Shown: positions 30,629 to 39,131 of the stretch, one piece after another
Layout: each line of letters starts with the position of its first letter
How positions within the stretch are numbered: position 1 is the stretch's first letter
Assembly: GCA_937912125.1 (NCBI GenBank)
Contig: CALDOK010000484.1
Location: 1-60,203, forward strand
DNA from: an uncultured Pseudomonadota bacterium
GTDB lineage: Bacteria > Myxococcota_A > UBA796 > JAFGLY01
Direction of reading: 5' to 3'
DNA: 60,203 nt
The notes under the pieces: generated by a model
The model's database searches: none
What the model was told of the DNA's origin: nothing
What the model saw: the letters and a program-made list of their open reading frames with translations, nothing else
Program-made: the position numbers and the translations under genes

Positions 30629-31618
30629 TTGCTCTCCGCCATCCTAGCCCTGCTCTCGGTGGTCTGCGCGGGGCTGCCGATCCTGTGCTTCCTGGGCCTG
30701 CTGTGGTGGCTCGACCGCTATGACCGCGAGCCCATGTGGCTGCTGCTGCTGGTCTTCGCGTGGGGCGCCATTGGCGCAGTGGTGCTGTCGCTGGTGGGCA
30801 ACACCATGGCCCTGCTACCCCTCACCTGGGCGCTCGGTGGAGCGGCGGCCATGCACACCGGCACGGTGCTCATCGCTCCCCTGGTCGAGGAACCCACCAA
30901 GGCCATGGTGCTCCCGCTGGTGCTGCGCTCGAAGCACTTCGACAACGCCACCGACGGCTTCGTGTACGGGGCCGCTGCCGGCCTCGGCTTCGGCATGACC
31001 GAGAACTTCCTGTACTTCGTGGGCGGCGCGGCCGAGGGCGACGTGGCGGCCTGGGCGGCCACAGTGGTGATCCGCACTTTCTTCAGCGCGGTGATGCACG
31101 CCACGGCCAGCAGCCTCGTGGGCGCCTTGCTGGGCTGGGCCATGTTCCGCGGCTGGCCGGCGAGGCTCGCCGCGGGGGTCACAGGCCTGGTGCTGGCCAT
31201 GACCATCCACGGCATCTGGAACGGCCTGATCACCGCCGACCAGCTGCTGGGCACCGGCGGCATGCTCTTCATGGCCGACCTCATCCTGTTCCCCCTCGAG
31301 GTGGTGGTGGTCTTCGGGGTATTCCAGCTCTGCCTCTGGGACGAGCACCGCCGCATCCGAGAGGAGCTCCGGCAAGAAGCGCGCGAAGAGGGCACCATCC
31401 CGACGGCCCACGTCCCCATCCTGGCCTCCTACCTGCGCCGGGCACGACGCGGGTGGCTTGCGCCGGGAGTGAACCACCACGCCTATGTGCGGGCGGCCAC
31501 CACCCTGGCATTTCGGCGCAGCCAAGCGCGGGTCAGCAAGGGCCCTCGCCGCGCTGGCTACGAGCGCGACATCGACCAGCTGCGCTCCCAGCTACGCGCC
31601 CTGCAGTGCGCCGACTGA
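30629..31618 (+). CDS. PrsW-family intramembrane metalloprotease
   Basis: A 329-residue polytopic protein of the CPBP/PrsW class. Key residues are in 'VEEPTKAMVLPLVL' (the EExxK motif, about 88-92), 'GMTENFLYF' (Glu-Asn) and 'SAVMHATASSLVG' plus 'TIHGIWNG', giving the glutamates and histidines expected to hold the metal within the membrane. PrsW of Bacillus cleaves an anti-sigma factor; the substrate here is unknown. The start is a TTG at 30629 with no strong ribosome site, so translation may depend on the upstream gene. A 15-bp tandem repeat covers the stop codon. Confidence 0.88.
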   Translation: MLSAILALLSVVCAGLPILCFLGLLWWLDRYDREPMWLLLLVFAWGAIGAVVLSLVGNTMALLPLTWALGGAAAMHTGTVLIAPLVEEPTKAMVLPLVLRSKHFDNATDGFVYGAAAGLGFGMTENFLYFVGGAAEGDVAAWAATVVIRTFFSAVMHATASSLVGALLGWAMFRGWPARLAAGVTGLVLAMTIHGIWNGLITADQLLGTGGMLFMADLILFPLEVVVVFGVFQLCLWDEHRRIREELRQEAREEGTIPTAHVPILASYLRRARRGWLAPGVNHHAYVRAATTLAFRRSQARVSKGPRRAGYERDIDQLRSQLRALQCAD

Positions 31619-31664
31619 CGGAGCGCCGACTGACGGAGCGCCGACTGACGGAGCGCCGACTGAC
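31608..31664. repeat. 15-bp tandem repeat over the prsW stop codon
   Basis: Three perfect copies plus 12 bases of a fourth of the unit GCGCCGACTGACGGA. The first copy encodes the last two residues and the stop of prsW; because the unit is 15 bases, each later copy repeats that stop in frame. It lies 20 bases before the convergent protease gene ends. Confidence 0.9.
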
Positions 31665-31684
31665 AGCGCACCAGGCACCGCGCG

Positions 31685-34633
31685 CTACTCCGCGACCGCC
31701 ACAGCGGGTGCGTAGTAGACGGACACAGCCCTGGCCAGGCTCAAGCCCTGGTCGTCGTGGGCCAGGATGACGAAGGTGTTGGCACCCTGGCGCAGCTTCT
31801 GTTCCACCGAGAACGGCATGACCGTGACGCCGCTGGAACCGCCCCGGTAGTACACCTTGCTCTCGCCCGCCAGCATGGACTCGTGCAGTGCTGCATCGGT
31901 GGCCGCGGGGGCCTCGCCGAGCAGGGCGTCAGCCCGGAACTGGAGGGAAGGGTCGTCTTGCCAGGTGTGGAAGATGATGACGTCCTGGATTCCACGGTCG
32001 TCCTCGACCTGACCGGACAGCACCACCCAGGGATCGTCTACGACCAGCTCCGGACGGCGCGTGATGCTGAGCTTGGGGGGCTCGCGGGGCTCGAGCAGCG
32101 CCCCGATCGCGGCATCGCGCTGGGGCCCCTCGGCCATGGGGATCTCGATCTCCTCGCCGATGGTGGCGTAGTCGTAGAAGCCTGCGCGCAGCACGGCACC
32201 GTAGTCGTACAGCTCGTTGTCGCCGACCACCAGCTCGAGCTCGATCTCCTCGCCCGGCTCTTCTTCGCGCACTCCGAAGGTGAAGCGACCGGACACGGCC
32301 TCACCCGCCGCGGGCGCGCCCAGCTCGAGGGTCCCGACGCTGAGGTCGATGGTGGGGCCGGAGCGGTTGCGCAGCTTGGCGAAGGCCTCGACCGCGTCGA
32401 CGGCGCCGACGTTGGTGAGCTCCAGCGCCAGATCGATGACCTCGCCGGGCTCGGGCACGCCGTCGCCGTCACCGACGCTGTTGCCGGAGCCATCGTCGAA
32501 CAGCTGCATGGTGTACGCGAAGGAGGGCACATCCGAGCCAGAGACCTCGATGCGAAGGGCCTCTCGCCCCAGGCTGTTGCCGTCGCCGTCGCGGATGTCC
32601 AGGACGACCTGATCGACCTCGTCGGGGAAGCCGTGGTCCAGCTTGACCGGCTGGACCCAAGAGCGGGTCTGGCCCGGCTCGATCAGCCCGAAGAAGTACT
32701 CGTACCCATCCAGGCGCTCGTTGTCCGACGCCGAGACGGCCATGACCTGGTAGACCGGCTCGGAGCCCACATTGGTGAGCTCGAGGGTGATGTCCTCTTC
32801 CTCACCGGCCGTGAGCCGCCCGTCCTCGCCCATGTCCATGCGGATCTCGAGCTGGGGCTGCACGGGTTGTGTGCCGGGGGTCCAGTCCACCCCCAGCTCA
32901 GAGAACGCCGCACCGATGGTGGCGGCTTCCGCGTCCCGCCGCCGGGCGACGACGGTGGCGGCGGCGGCCACCACGTCGGCCCTGCGGGAACCCTCAGCGT
33001 TGAGCAGCACCTCGCGGGCCAGCTGCACTTCCCAGTCGCGGGAGAGGTCGCGACGCTCCTGCCGACGTGCTTGTTCGTCGGCCTTGATGTCTCGCAGGTA
33101 GGCGATGCGGGCTGCTGATGGCTCGATGTCCAGGGTGTGCGCCCGCAGGTGCCGATCCAGATCGGCCTCGCGGGTGACCCGATCCCGCCAGAGCAGGAAG
33201 ACCATGCGCTCGTCTTCCTCGCCGGTGACGGGGTCCTTCTCGCCGCCGCGGTAGACCACCTGGGGGACCAGCTCGACGTCGGGGGGGATGCCCACGGACT
33301 GGATGGAGTGGTCGCCGGGGGTGAAGTACTCAGCCACGGTGAGCTTGAGCTGAGACTCATCTGCGTTTTCGTACAGGTGCTGCACCGAACCCTTGCCGAA
33401 GGTGCGCTCGCCGAGCACCGCCGCCCGGTCGAGGTTGCGCAGGGCGCCGGCCACGATCTCGGAGGCGCTGGCGGAGTGAGCGCTGACCAGCACCACGATG
33501 GGGTAGTCGGGCTCGGTCCGGGACGTGGTGGCCCGCTCGCTGTTGTTGCGACCATCAGACCCCACCGTGGAGACGATGACGCCGTTGTCGATGAAACGAT
33601 CGGACACTTCGATGGCCTGGGTGAGGAAGCCACCCGCGTTGTCGCGAAGATCCAGGACCAGGCCCTTGGGCGCCCCGCCCAGCTCACGCCGGAACCCGGC
33701 GAGCACGGCGTCCATGTCCCGCGCCGTGTTGGCGTGGAAGCTCTTGATGCGCAGGTAGCCGACGCCGCCCTCGAGCACCTCGCCTTCGACCGGGTTTATG
33801 CGGATGGTGTCGCGCACGATGCTGAACGGACGGTCTTCGTCCCACATGTCCCGCCGGACCATGATGGTCACAGGCGCCCCCACGGGCCCGCGGAGCTTCG
33901 AGACGGCCTCGTCCAGGCTCATGTTGATGGTGGACTCTTCCTCGATGCGGACGATGTGATCGCCGGCCTTGAGCCCCGCGCGGTAGGCAGGGGTGTCCTC
34001 GAGGGGGTACTCCACCGTGAGCCGGCCCTTGCGGAGGGTGATGGTGATGCCGAGGCCTCCGAACTCGCCCTGGTTCTCGGTGTTCATGTCCTTGGACAGG
34101 TCGGGCGCCATCAGCACCGAGTGGGGATCGAGGGTGGAGAGCATGCCGTTGCACATGGCGTACTCCACCGCCGGCAGATCCACCGTGTCGCCGTCCAGCC
34201 GCTCTTGCAGCACCGCCGCCACCTGGCCCAGCCGCGCCCGCAGGGCGTCGAGGCTGTCGATCGGATCGATCATCAGGGTGGTGGTGTAGCCCCCCACGGA
34301 GACATGCAGCAGCCGACCGCCGGGCTCGCGCACGAGCAGCACGCTGTCGACCTCGCGCTCGACCGCGTCGAGGGCGGCGTCGAACATGGCCTCGGGCTGG
34401 ACGCGGCCAGGCTCGACGTAGCGCTCGCGCACGAAGTAGCGGGTGCGATCGAACAGCTGAAGATCAGCCAATTGGTAGGATGAACCATACACGGAGCCCA
34501 TGCCGCCGAAGGGCCCGGCCTGCACCGTGGCGCCCTCGAAGCCCCCCAGGCACACCGCCATGTTGTAGCCAACCACGCTGACACCCATGGCGCCAGTGAG
34601 CATGAGCACGTGCCTCGAAATCCGCTTCAGCAT
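31685..34633 (-). CDS. S41 C-terminal processing protease with PDZ and long C-terminal extension
   Basis: A 982-residue protein with an N-terminal membrane anchor or signal (about 5-25), a PDZ domain (about 180-265, 'GLGITITLRKG', 'AYRAGLKAGDHIVRIEE'), and the S41 core. The catalytic Ser is in 'SASASEIVAGAL' (about 390) and Lys in 'GERTFGKGSVQ' about 25 residues later. Typical CtpA ends near 450-500 residues. Here ~450 more residues follow with repeated 'LELTNVG' beta-sandwich modules, like CARDB-type domains. These may bind substrate or the cell surface. Periplasmic processing or turnover of envelope proteins is the likely role. Confidence 0.92.
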   Translation of the reverse strand: MLKRISRHVLMLTGAMGVSVVGYNMAVCLGGFEGATVQAGPFGGMGSVYGSSYQLADLQLFDRTRYFVRERYVEPGRVQPEAMFDAALDAVEREVDSVLLVREPGGRLLHVSVGGYTTTLMIDPIDSLDALRARLGQVAAVLQERLDGDTVDLPAVEYAMCNGMLSTLDPHSVLMAPDLSKDMNTENQGEFGGLGITITLRKGRLTVEYPLEDTPAYRAGLKAGDHIVRIEEESTINMSLDEAVSKLRGPVGAPVTIMVRRDMWDEDRPFSIVRDTIRINPVEGEVLEGGVGYLRIKSFHANTARDMDAVLAGFRRELGGAPKGLVLDLRDNAGGFLTQAIEVSDRFIDNGVIVSTVGSDGRNNSERATTSRTEPDYPIVVLVSAHSASASEIVAGALRNLDRAAVLGERTFGKGSVQHLYENADESQLKLTVAEYFTPGDHSIQSVGIPPDVELVPQVVYRGGEKDPVTGEEDERMVFLLWRDRVTREADLDRHLRAHTLDIEPSAARIAYLRDIKADEQARRQERRDLSRDWEVQLAREVLLNAEGSRRADVVAAAATVVARRRDAEAATIGAAFSELGVDWTPGTQPVQPQLEIRMDMGEDGRLTAGEEEDITLELTNVGSEPVYQVMAVSASDNERLDGYEYFFGLIEPGQTRSWVQPVKLDHGFPDEVDQVVLDIRDGDGNSLGREALRIEVSGSDVPSFAYTMQLFDDGSGNSVGDGDGVPEPGEVIDLALELTNVGAVDAVEAFAKLRNRSGPTIDLSVGTLELGAPAAGEAVSGRFTFGVREEEPGEEIELELVVGDNELYDYGAVLRAGFYDYATIGEEIEIPMAEGPQRDAAIGALLEPREPPKLSITRRPELVVDDPWVVLSGQVEDDRGIQDVIIFHTWQDDPSLQFRADALLGEAPAATDAALHESMLAGESKVYYRGGSSGVTVMPFSVEQKLRQGANTFVILAHDDQGLSLARAVSVYYAPAVAVAE

Positions 34634-34693
34634 GTTCTTCTCGGGTCTTCTCGGCTGCTCGCCGCGAGGCGGGGCATCGGGGGGGGAAGATGA

Positions 34694-34723
34694 AACTTAG
34701 GGCCACGATGGGCAGCCTGTCAA
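34694..34723 (-). promoter_or_regulatory. candidate promoter for the S41 protease gene
   Basis: Minus strand TTGACA (34723-34718), 18-base spacer, TAAGTT (34699-34694), giving a leader of about 55 bases. Confidence 0.5.
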
Positions 34724-34908
34724 CGCGCTCCCCGCCTGACGGTGTCCCTGCGAGGGCATCCGATCGGCGGAGGACGACGAACAGCCTGCAGAACCCTCCG
34801 CCACTGGACGGGATTCCTCCCTTGCCCTGGGGTGGGAAAGACAGGTTATGGGCCCGGCTCCACGGCGCACCCCCATGCGCCCTGCTGCCTCCGGAGACCG
34901 CCTCGACC

Positions 34909-35208
34909 ATGCCGGTCAAGATCACCTGCCCCCACTGCAGCCTCGTGCATCGCTTCTCGCAGCCCTACCCTCTCCCGGGCTCCGAGGTGCAGTGCGCCTG
35001 CGGCAAGGTGCTGGTCATCTCGTTCCCCCCCGACATGATGACCAAGCTGCGCGCCAGCGGTGCCAGCTTCTCCGACCCGCTGGCGCCCCCATCGGGCGCC
35101 GACCAGAGCCCCTACCAGCCCGCGCCTACGCCCGCCCTTCCCCGCCGACGGGGGCTGGCTGCCGACGGCCCGCCCGACCCCACAGGCCCCCAGGGGGACC
35201 CCACATGA
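34909..35208 (+). CDS. Small zinc-ribbon-like protein
   Basis: A 99-residue protein beginning 'MPVKITCPHCSLVHRF', then 'VQCACGKVLVI': two CxxC/CxC pairs about 23 residues apart that form a likely zinc ribbon in residues 5-40. The rest is Pro-rich and probably disordered. The frame is open further upstream but the ATG at 34909 directly precedes the conserved part and has GGAG upstream. Its stop overlaps the ATG of the next lipoprotein gene (ATGA). Function unknown. Confidence 0.7.
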   Translation: MPVKITCPHCSLVHRFSQPYPLPGSEVQCACGKVLVISFPPDMMTKLRASGASFSDPLAPPSGADQSPYQPAPTPALPRRRGLAADGPPDPTGPQGDPT

Positions 35209-35852
35209 GCCGCACCACCATCCCCTCCCTCCTGCGCACCTTCACCGTGCTGACGGCCGGGGCACTGCTCTTCGGCTGCGACAGCACCTCCACCTCTTCC
35301 CTCAGCCCCTGTGACGTTTCGCTTCGAGCGATAGAGCCTACCCAGGCCATGGTCGGCGACCAGGTCACCGCCAGCGGCGGTCCGATGACCGACGCCTACG
35401 ACACCGCGGTGTACGTCGGAACCGCACGCGCGACCCTCAGCTCCGTCACCCGGGATGGTTGCGACGCCTGCGACGACTGCCTCACGGACCAAGCCTGCAC
35501 AGGCTGCGACGACTGTGATTCCTGCGACCTGCTCTGCGCGGACTGCCTCGAGCAGGTTGCGTTCACCGTGCCAGCGGGAGTGGCCGGAAGCACCGTTGTC
35601 ACGCTGTTCAACCGCCATGGCCAGAGCAACGCGCTGCCCTTCGAGGTCCTCGTGCCTCCCCAAGACACAGCTCCCCAAGACACCGGCCCCTCAGACACGG
35701 ACCCAATCGACACCGGCGCTGACGACACCGGCGCCTCAGACACGGCCGAGGACGACACCAGCTCGACGGAGACGGGATCACCGGACACCGCGACCCCGGA
35801 TACCGGGGTGGTCCCCGACACGGGCACCGCGCAGGGCGACCCGCCCGTCTAG
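35205..35852 (+). CDS. Lipoprotein with Cys-rich IPT/TIG-like domain and Asp-Thr tail
   Basis: A 215-residue lipoprotein with lipobox 'ALLFGC' near residue 24. The mature N-terminal half resembles an IPT/TIG beta-sandwich ('VSLRAIEPTQAMVGDQVT'), interrupted by a Cys-rich insert at about 85-115 with nine cysteines in CxxC-like spacing ('GCDACDDC', 'CTGCDDCDSC'). The last 60 residues are a run of Asp-Thr units ('APQDTGPSDTDPIDTG' and on). It is translationally coupled to the zinc-ribbon gene. Disulfides or metal binding at the surface are plausible; no function is known to me. Confidence 0.75.
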   Translation: MSRTTIPSLLRTFTVLTAGALLFGCDSTSTSSLSPCDVSLRAIEPTQAMVGDQVTASGGPMTDAYDTAVYVGTARATLSSVTRDGCDACDDCLTDQACTGCDDCDSCDLLCADCLEQVAFTVPAGVAGSTVVTLFNRHGQSNALPFEVLVPPQDTAPQDTGPSDTDPIDTGADDTGASDTAEDDTSSTETGSPDTATPDTGVVPDTGTAQGDPPV

Positions 35853-35906
35853 CCAACTCCCACTCTGCCTGAGATGCTGGGCGGCAGTTCGTCCGCCTGA
35901 AGCGCA

Positions 35907-35932
35907 GAAGGCACCGCATGTGCGGTGCCTTC
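35907..35932. terminator. bidirectional terminator hairpin
   Basis: GAAGGCACCGCA / TGCGGTGCCTTC, a 12-pair stem with almost no loop, between the plus-strand lipoprotein and the minus-strand hup. It is flanked by short T-containing ends on both strands. Confidence 0.65.
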
Positions 35933-36003
35933 GTTCATCCGGCCTGGTGTGTGCTGCGCGGCTCTGCGGAGCAGCGCAGCGAGGCCGGAACTCCACGGCG
36001 CAA

Positions 36004-36291
36004 TTAGGCGGAGATCAGCTCCTTGAGGGTCTTGCCGGGGCGGAAGGAGGGGAACTTCCGCTCGGGGATGTCGATCTTGGCCTGGGTGGAGGGGTTGGTG
36101 CCAACGCGGGAGGCGCGGGTCTTGGTGATGAAGGTGCCGAAGCCGGGGATGGAGACCTTGCCGCCGCCGACCAGCTCGCCGCCGATGATGCCTTCGTTGG
36201 CATCGAACAGGGCGTTGAGGACTTCCATGGACTTGACCTGGGTGAGGCCGGTCTGCGAAGCGAGCTTGACAGCGAGTTCCTTCTTGTTCAT
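36004..36291 (-). CDS. hup: DNA-binding protein HU
   Basis: A 95-residue histone-like protein: 'MNKKELAVKLASQTGLTQ', the signature 'GFGTFITKTRASRVGTNP' with the intercalating proline, and 'KFPSFRPGKTLKE'. HU packs and bends DNA without strong sequence preference. The ATG at 36291 has GGGAG upstream. It is a single-gene unit with its own promoter region and differs from ihfA in the beta-arm. Confidence 0.95.
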   Translation of the reverse strand: MNKKELAVKLASQTGLTQVKSMEVLNALFDANEGIIGGELVGGGKVSIPGFGTFITKTRASRVGTNPSTQAKIDIPERKFPSFRPGKTLKELISA

Positions 36292-36354
36292 TTCGTACTC
36301 CCGAAGATTGCATGAGGTGGTTGAATGCGGAGCTGGACTGACTCCGACGGGTGG

Positions 36355-36384
36355 TTCATAGCGTAAAGTCTGCGCAAAGGCCAA
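36355..36384 (-). promoter_or_regulatory. candidate promoter for hup
   Basis: Minus strand TTGGCC (36384-36379), 18 bases, TATGAA (36360-36355), giving a leader of about 57 bases before hup. An upstream alternative is listed in the intergenic entry. Confidence 0.4.
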
Positions 36385-36556
36385 GGCCCCGATCTCACAT
36401 TTTTCCCGCGCCAGTCGGGATCGTGGACGATCCCGATGAGCACCTGCGGGCATGTTCTTGTGTTGTCTATCCGTGTTTATTCAGGCTTTTCAACCGGTTA
36501 GGCGCTTTCTCCTGCTCCTTTCCCGACCTAGAAGAATTCCGATTAAAAGGGGGATA

Positions 36557-36596
36557 ACTGGGTTATGGGCGGCAATATCCCAGTGCATCTTTTTTT
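36557..36596. terminator. hairpin with T-run downstream of cstA
   Basis: ACTGGG (36557-36562) pairs with CCCAGT (36579-36584) around a 16-base loop. On the plus strand a seven-T run follows (36590-36596); on the minus strand a CCCCCTTTTAA tract follows. It probably ends the cstA transcript on the minus strand, although the T-run is better on the other side. Confidence 0.5.
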
Positions 36597-36638
36597 GTTG
36601 GCGCCCACATTCATGGGCTCCTTGGGTTGCGCGCAAGG

Positions 36639-38288
36639 TCAGGACGCGGCGCGCGGGCGCAGCCCGACACGCCCCGCGAGCACGGCCAGGACCACCGCCA
36701 CGAGCAACAGGCAGGCCGCCGCCACCCCCAGCACCAGGCTCCCAGCGTCCTGGACCAGGTGGCGCCAGGCGAGCAACCCCAGGGAACATGTGGTGACGGC
36801 GTACATGATGACCATGGGGATCAGGACGAAGAGCCTGCGACGTCCCCGGTGGGCCAGCCACACCGACACGGCGAGCAGCGCCAGGGCCGCCAGGAGCTGG
36901 TTGGCGGATCCGAAGATGGGCCAGATCTGCTTCCACGAGCCAGACCAGGCCAAGGCGCCCGCAGCGAGCACCGAGCCCGCAGTGGCAAGGAAACGATTGC
37001 CCGCAACGCGGGTGAGCAGGCCCGGCTCGGTGGGCTGGGCCGAGCCCCGCCGGGGAGGCTCGAAGAATTCCTGGAAGGCGAAGCGCGACAAGCGGGTGGC
37101 GGTGTCCAGGGAGGTGAGCGCGAAGGCGCTCACGGCCAGCGCAACGAAGCTCGTAGCCCCCTCGGCCGGCAGCCCCAGGGTCCCGATCAGCGCGCCAAGG
37201 CCGGCGGAGAAGGCGGCCACGGGGCCTCCCCCGCCCTCGCCCATGTAGGCGGCGTAGTCGGCCGACGAGAGCCACGCCACGGCGACCAGCGCCAGCACCG
37301 CGAGCAGAGACTCCACCAGCATGGAGCCGTAGCCCACCGCCTGGGCGTCGGCTTCGCTGTCCAGCTGCTTGGCGGTGGTCCCCGAAGAGACCAGCGAGTG
37401 GAAGCCGCTGATGGCGCCGCAGGCGACGGTCACGAACAGCACCGGGAAGATGGACCCCAGCTCTGGGACCTGCCAGCCGGTGAAGGCCGGCGCCTCGAGG
37501 GTCGGGTGGGCCCAGATCACGCCGGCGAAGCCGAGCAACAACATGGCGTAGAGCAGAAAGCTGTTGAGGTAGTCCCTGGGCTGCAGCAGCACCTGGACGG
37601 GCGTCACCGATGCCACGAAGACATAGGCCATCAACACCACCAGCCAGGTGTCGAAGGACAGGCGCAGAGGAAAGGCGAGGCCCAACGGGATGCAACCAAA
37701 CAGGGCCGCCACCCCAAGGACCGTAGCCACCGCCAAGGGCACGCCCAGCCGGTAGACCGCTGCGCCGAAGGCCAGGGCCAGGAGGATGAAGAGCACCGAA
37801 GCCGTCGCGGCCTCGGGGACCTGCACGAAGGTCTTGGCGACGACGATGGCGAACACCGCCACCACCAGCACCAGCGCGGTCCAGGAGAAGAGCAGGAAGA
37901 GCGTGCGGCCACCGTAGCCCAGGTGAGCCTCGATGATCTCACCGATGGACTTCCCGTCGTGCCGAAGCGAGGCCATCAGCGAAGAGAAGTCGTGCACGGC
38001 TCCCAGGAAGATGCCACCCACGAGGATCCACAGGAACACCGGCCCCCACCCGAAGGCCAGCGCGGTCACCGGCCCGATGATGGGGGCGGCCCCGGCGATG
38101 GAGGCGAAGTGGTGACCCACCAGCACCGCCCGACGGGCTGGCACGTAGTCGACACCGTCATTCAGGCGATGAGCTGGAGTGAGCCGCCCTGGATCCACGC
38201 CCAACCACCTGGCGACCTTGCCGCCGTAGACGACATAGGCCACGATCAGGACGACCAGGGCGAGGATCAGGAGGAGAGCGGAGCTCAT
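36639..38288 (-). CDS. cstA: Carbon starvation protein CstA-family transporter
   Basis: A 549-residue polytopic membrane protein with about 14-16 helices. The family motif 'HHFASIAGAAPIIGP' (about 55-70), 'GWGPVFLWILVG', 'HDFSSLMASLRH' and 'GKSIGEIIEAHLG' are intact, as is 'TSLDTATRLSRFAFQE' near the end. CstA proteins take up peptides or pyruvate in starving cells. At 549 residues it is the short form of the family (E. coli CstA is about 700). The ATG at 38288 has GAGGTGA five bases upstream. It stands alone. Confidence 0.92.
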   Translation of the reverse strand: MSSALLLILALVVLIVAYVVYGGKVARWLGVDPGRLTPAHRLNDGVDYVPARRAVLVGHHFASIAGAAPIIGPVTALAFGWGPVFLWILVGGIFLGAVHDFSSLMASLRHDGKSIGEIIEAHLGYGGRTLFLLFSWTALVLVVAVFAIVVAKTFVQVPEAATASVLFILLALAFGAAVYRLGVPLAVATVLGVAALFGCIPLGLAFPLRLSFDTWLVVLMAYVFVASVTPVQVLLQPRDYLNSFLLYAMLLLGFAGVIWAHPTLEAPAFTGWQVPELGSIFPVLFVTVACGAISGFHSLVSSGTTAKQLDSEADAQAVGYGSMLVESLLAVLALVAVAWLSSADYAAYMGEGGGGPVAAFSAGLGALIGTLGLPAEGATSFVALAVSAFALTSLDTATRLSRFAFQEFFEPPRRGSAQPTEPGLLTRVAGNRFLATAGSVLAAGALAWSGSWKQIWPIFGSANQLLAALALLAVSVWLAHRGRRRLFVLIPMVIMYAVTTCSLGLLAWRHLVQDAGSLVLGVAAACLLLVAVVLAVLAGRVGLRPRAAS

Positions 38289-38357
38289 GGAATCACCTCG
38301 AGGGAGGACGCTCACAATCACCTAGCCCGCAGGGTTTCCGTCGTCCCGGTGTGGATG

Positions 38358-38434
38358 TCACCACCCGAGGGGGGGCCTTCGGGTTGCGTGGTGAGGGGGT
38401 TTCGGTGTATTCCTTGCTATCTCGCGCGCGCGAG
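38358..38434. repeat. inverted repeats between cstA and the beta-barrel gene
   Basis: TCACCAC (38358-38364) pairs with GTGGTGA (38388-38394), with an inner CCGA/TCGG extension, so a stable hairpin is possible. A separate 14-base perfect palindrome CTCGCGCGCGCGAG lies at 38421-38434. Both are in the divergent promoter region of cstA and the next gene and could be regulatory. Confidence 0.5.
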
Positions 38435-38499
38435 GGCTAGCTTCGACCACCTGCTTCCCCTCCCCTGCCCTCTCCCCCACCTCCCCTCAGAGGTCTTCG

Positions 38500-39111
38500 A
38501 TGCGCCACCCCTCCTCCCTTGCCCTCCTCCTGCTGGCTGGTACGGCCCTTCACAGCGCCAGCGCCCACGCGGGCGGCATCGGCCTGCTCGGCACCGCGGG
38601 AATGCACCAGGCCCGGGTGTACTACTACGACGCCGACGAGACCCAGTACCTCAACCGCCAGAACCAGCCCAACACCGGCTTCGGCTTCGAAGCGATCCTG
38701 GGCGACAAGGACGATCGTTTCCTGGGTGTGGCGCGCGGCATCTTCTTGATCGACTCCCCCCCCGAGGGCCCGAAGAATCCCATCGTGGAGGAGCCCACCT
38801 ACGCCGTGCCCGATGGCCCCACCTACGCGGGCATCGCAACGGTCGGTGTGCACTGGGGCGTGATCGGTGACCCCACCGGCTTCCAGGCCCACATCGCCAC
38901 CCATGTCGGCGCGGCCATGGTCACCGTCGAGCCCACCACCGGCGAAGGCACCAGCCAAGAGTTCCTGCTGGGCGAGGTCGGCATCGGCGCTCACTACCAC
39001 TTCGCGAGCAACATCCAGGTCTATGCCGACGTGGCCTACTCCATGCGCTACCGAAAGTCGTTCTTCCCGGGCGCCAACGCCTACCTGGGCTTCCGCTACA
39101 TGTTCGACTAG
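38500..39111 (+). CDS. Exported beta-barrel-like protein
   Basis: A 203-residue protein with a signal peptide ('LALLLLAGTALHSASAHA', cut near 24). The mature part is made of alternating strands with glycine and aromatic belts ('GEVGIGAHYHFASNIQVYAD') and ends 'AYLGFRYMFD', as in small outer-membrane barrels. GAGGT precedes the ATG. The lipoprotein gene follows 21 bases later. No family is recognised. Confidence 0.75.
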   Translation: MRHPSSLALLLLAGTALHSASAHAGGIGLLGTAGMHQARVYYYDADETQYLNRQNQPNTGFGFEAILGDKDDRFLGVARGIFLIDSPPEGPKNPIVEEPTYAVPDGPTYAGIATVGVHWGVIGDPTGFQAHIATHVGAAMVTVEPTTGEGTSQEFLLGEVGIGAHYHFASNIQVYADVAYSMRYRKSFFPGANAYLGFRYMFD

Positions 39112-39131
39112 ACCATCCGGCCAGCGCCGCG

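Larger units (their letters stand above)
36292..36638. other. 347-base intergenic region, AT-richer than its surroundings
   Basis: Between the cstA end and the hup start, both on the minus strand. It contains a hairpin with T-run (36557-36596) and two candidate hup promoters (36355-36384, and TTGAAA-N18-TAGACA at 36493-36464). No coding pattern was found. The rest shows nothing I can name. Confidence 0.7.

Noticed and set aside
34801..34860. Promoter TTGCCC-N18-TTATGG before the zinc-ribbon gene
   Set aside because: Both boxes match poorly and the spacing is at the limit.
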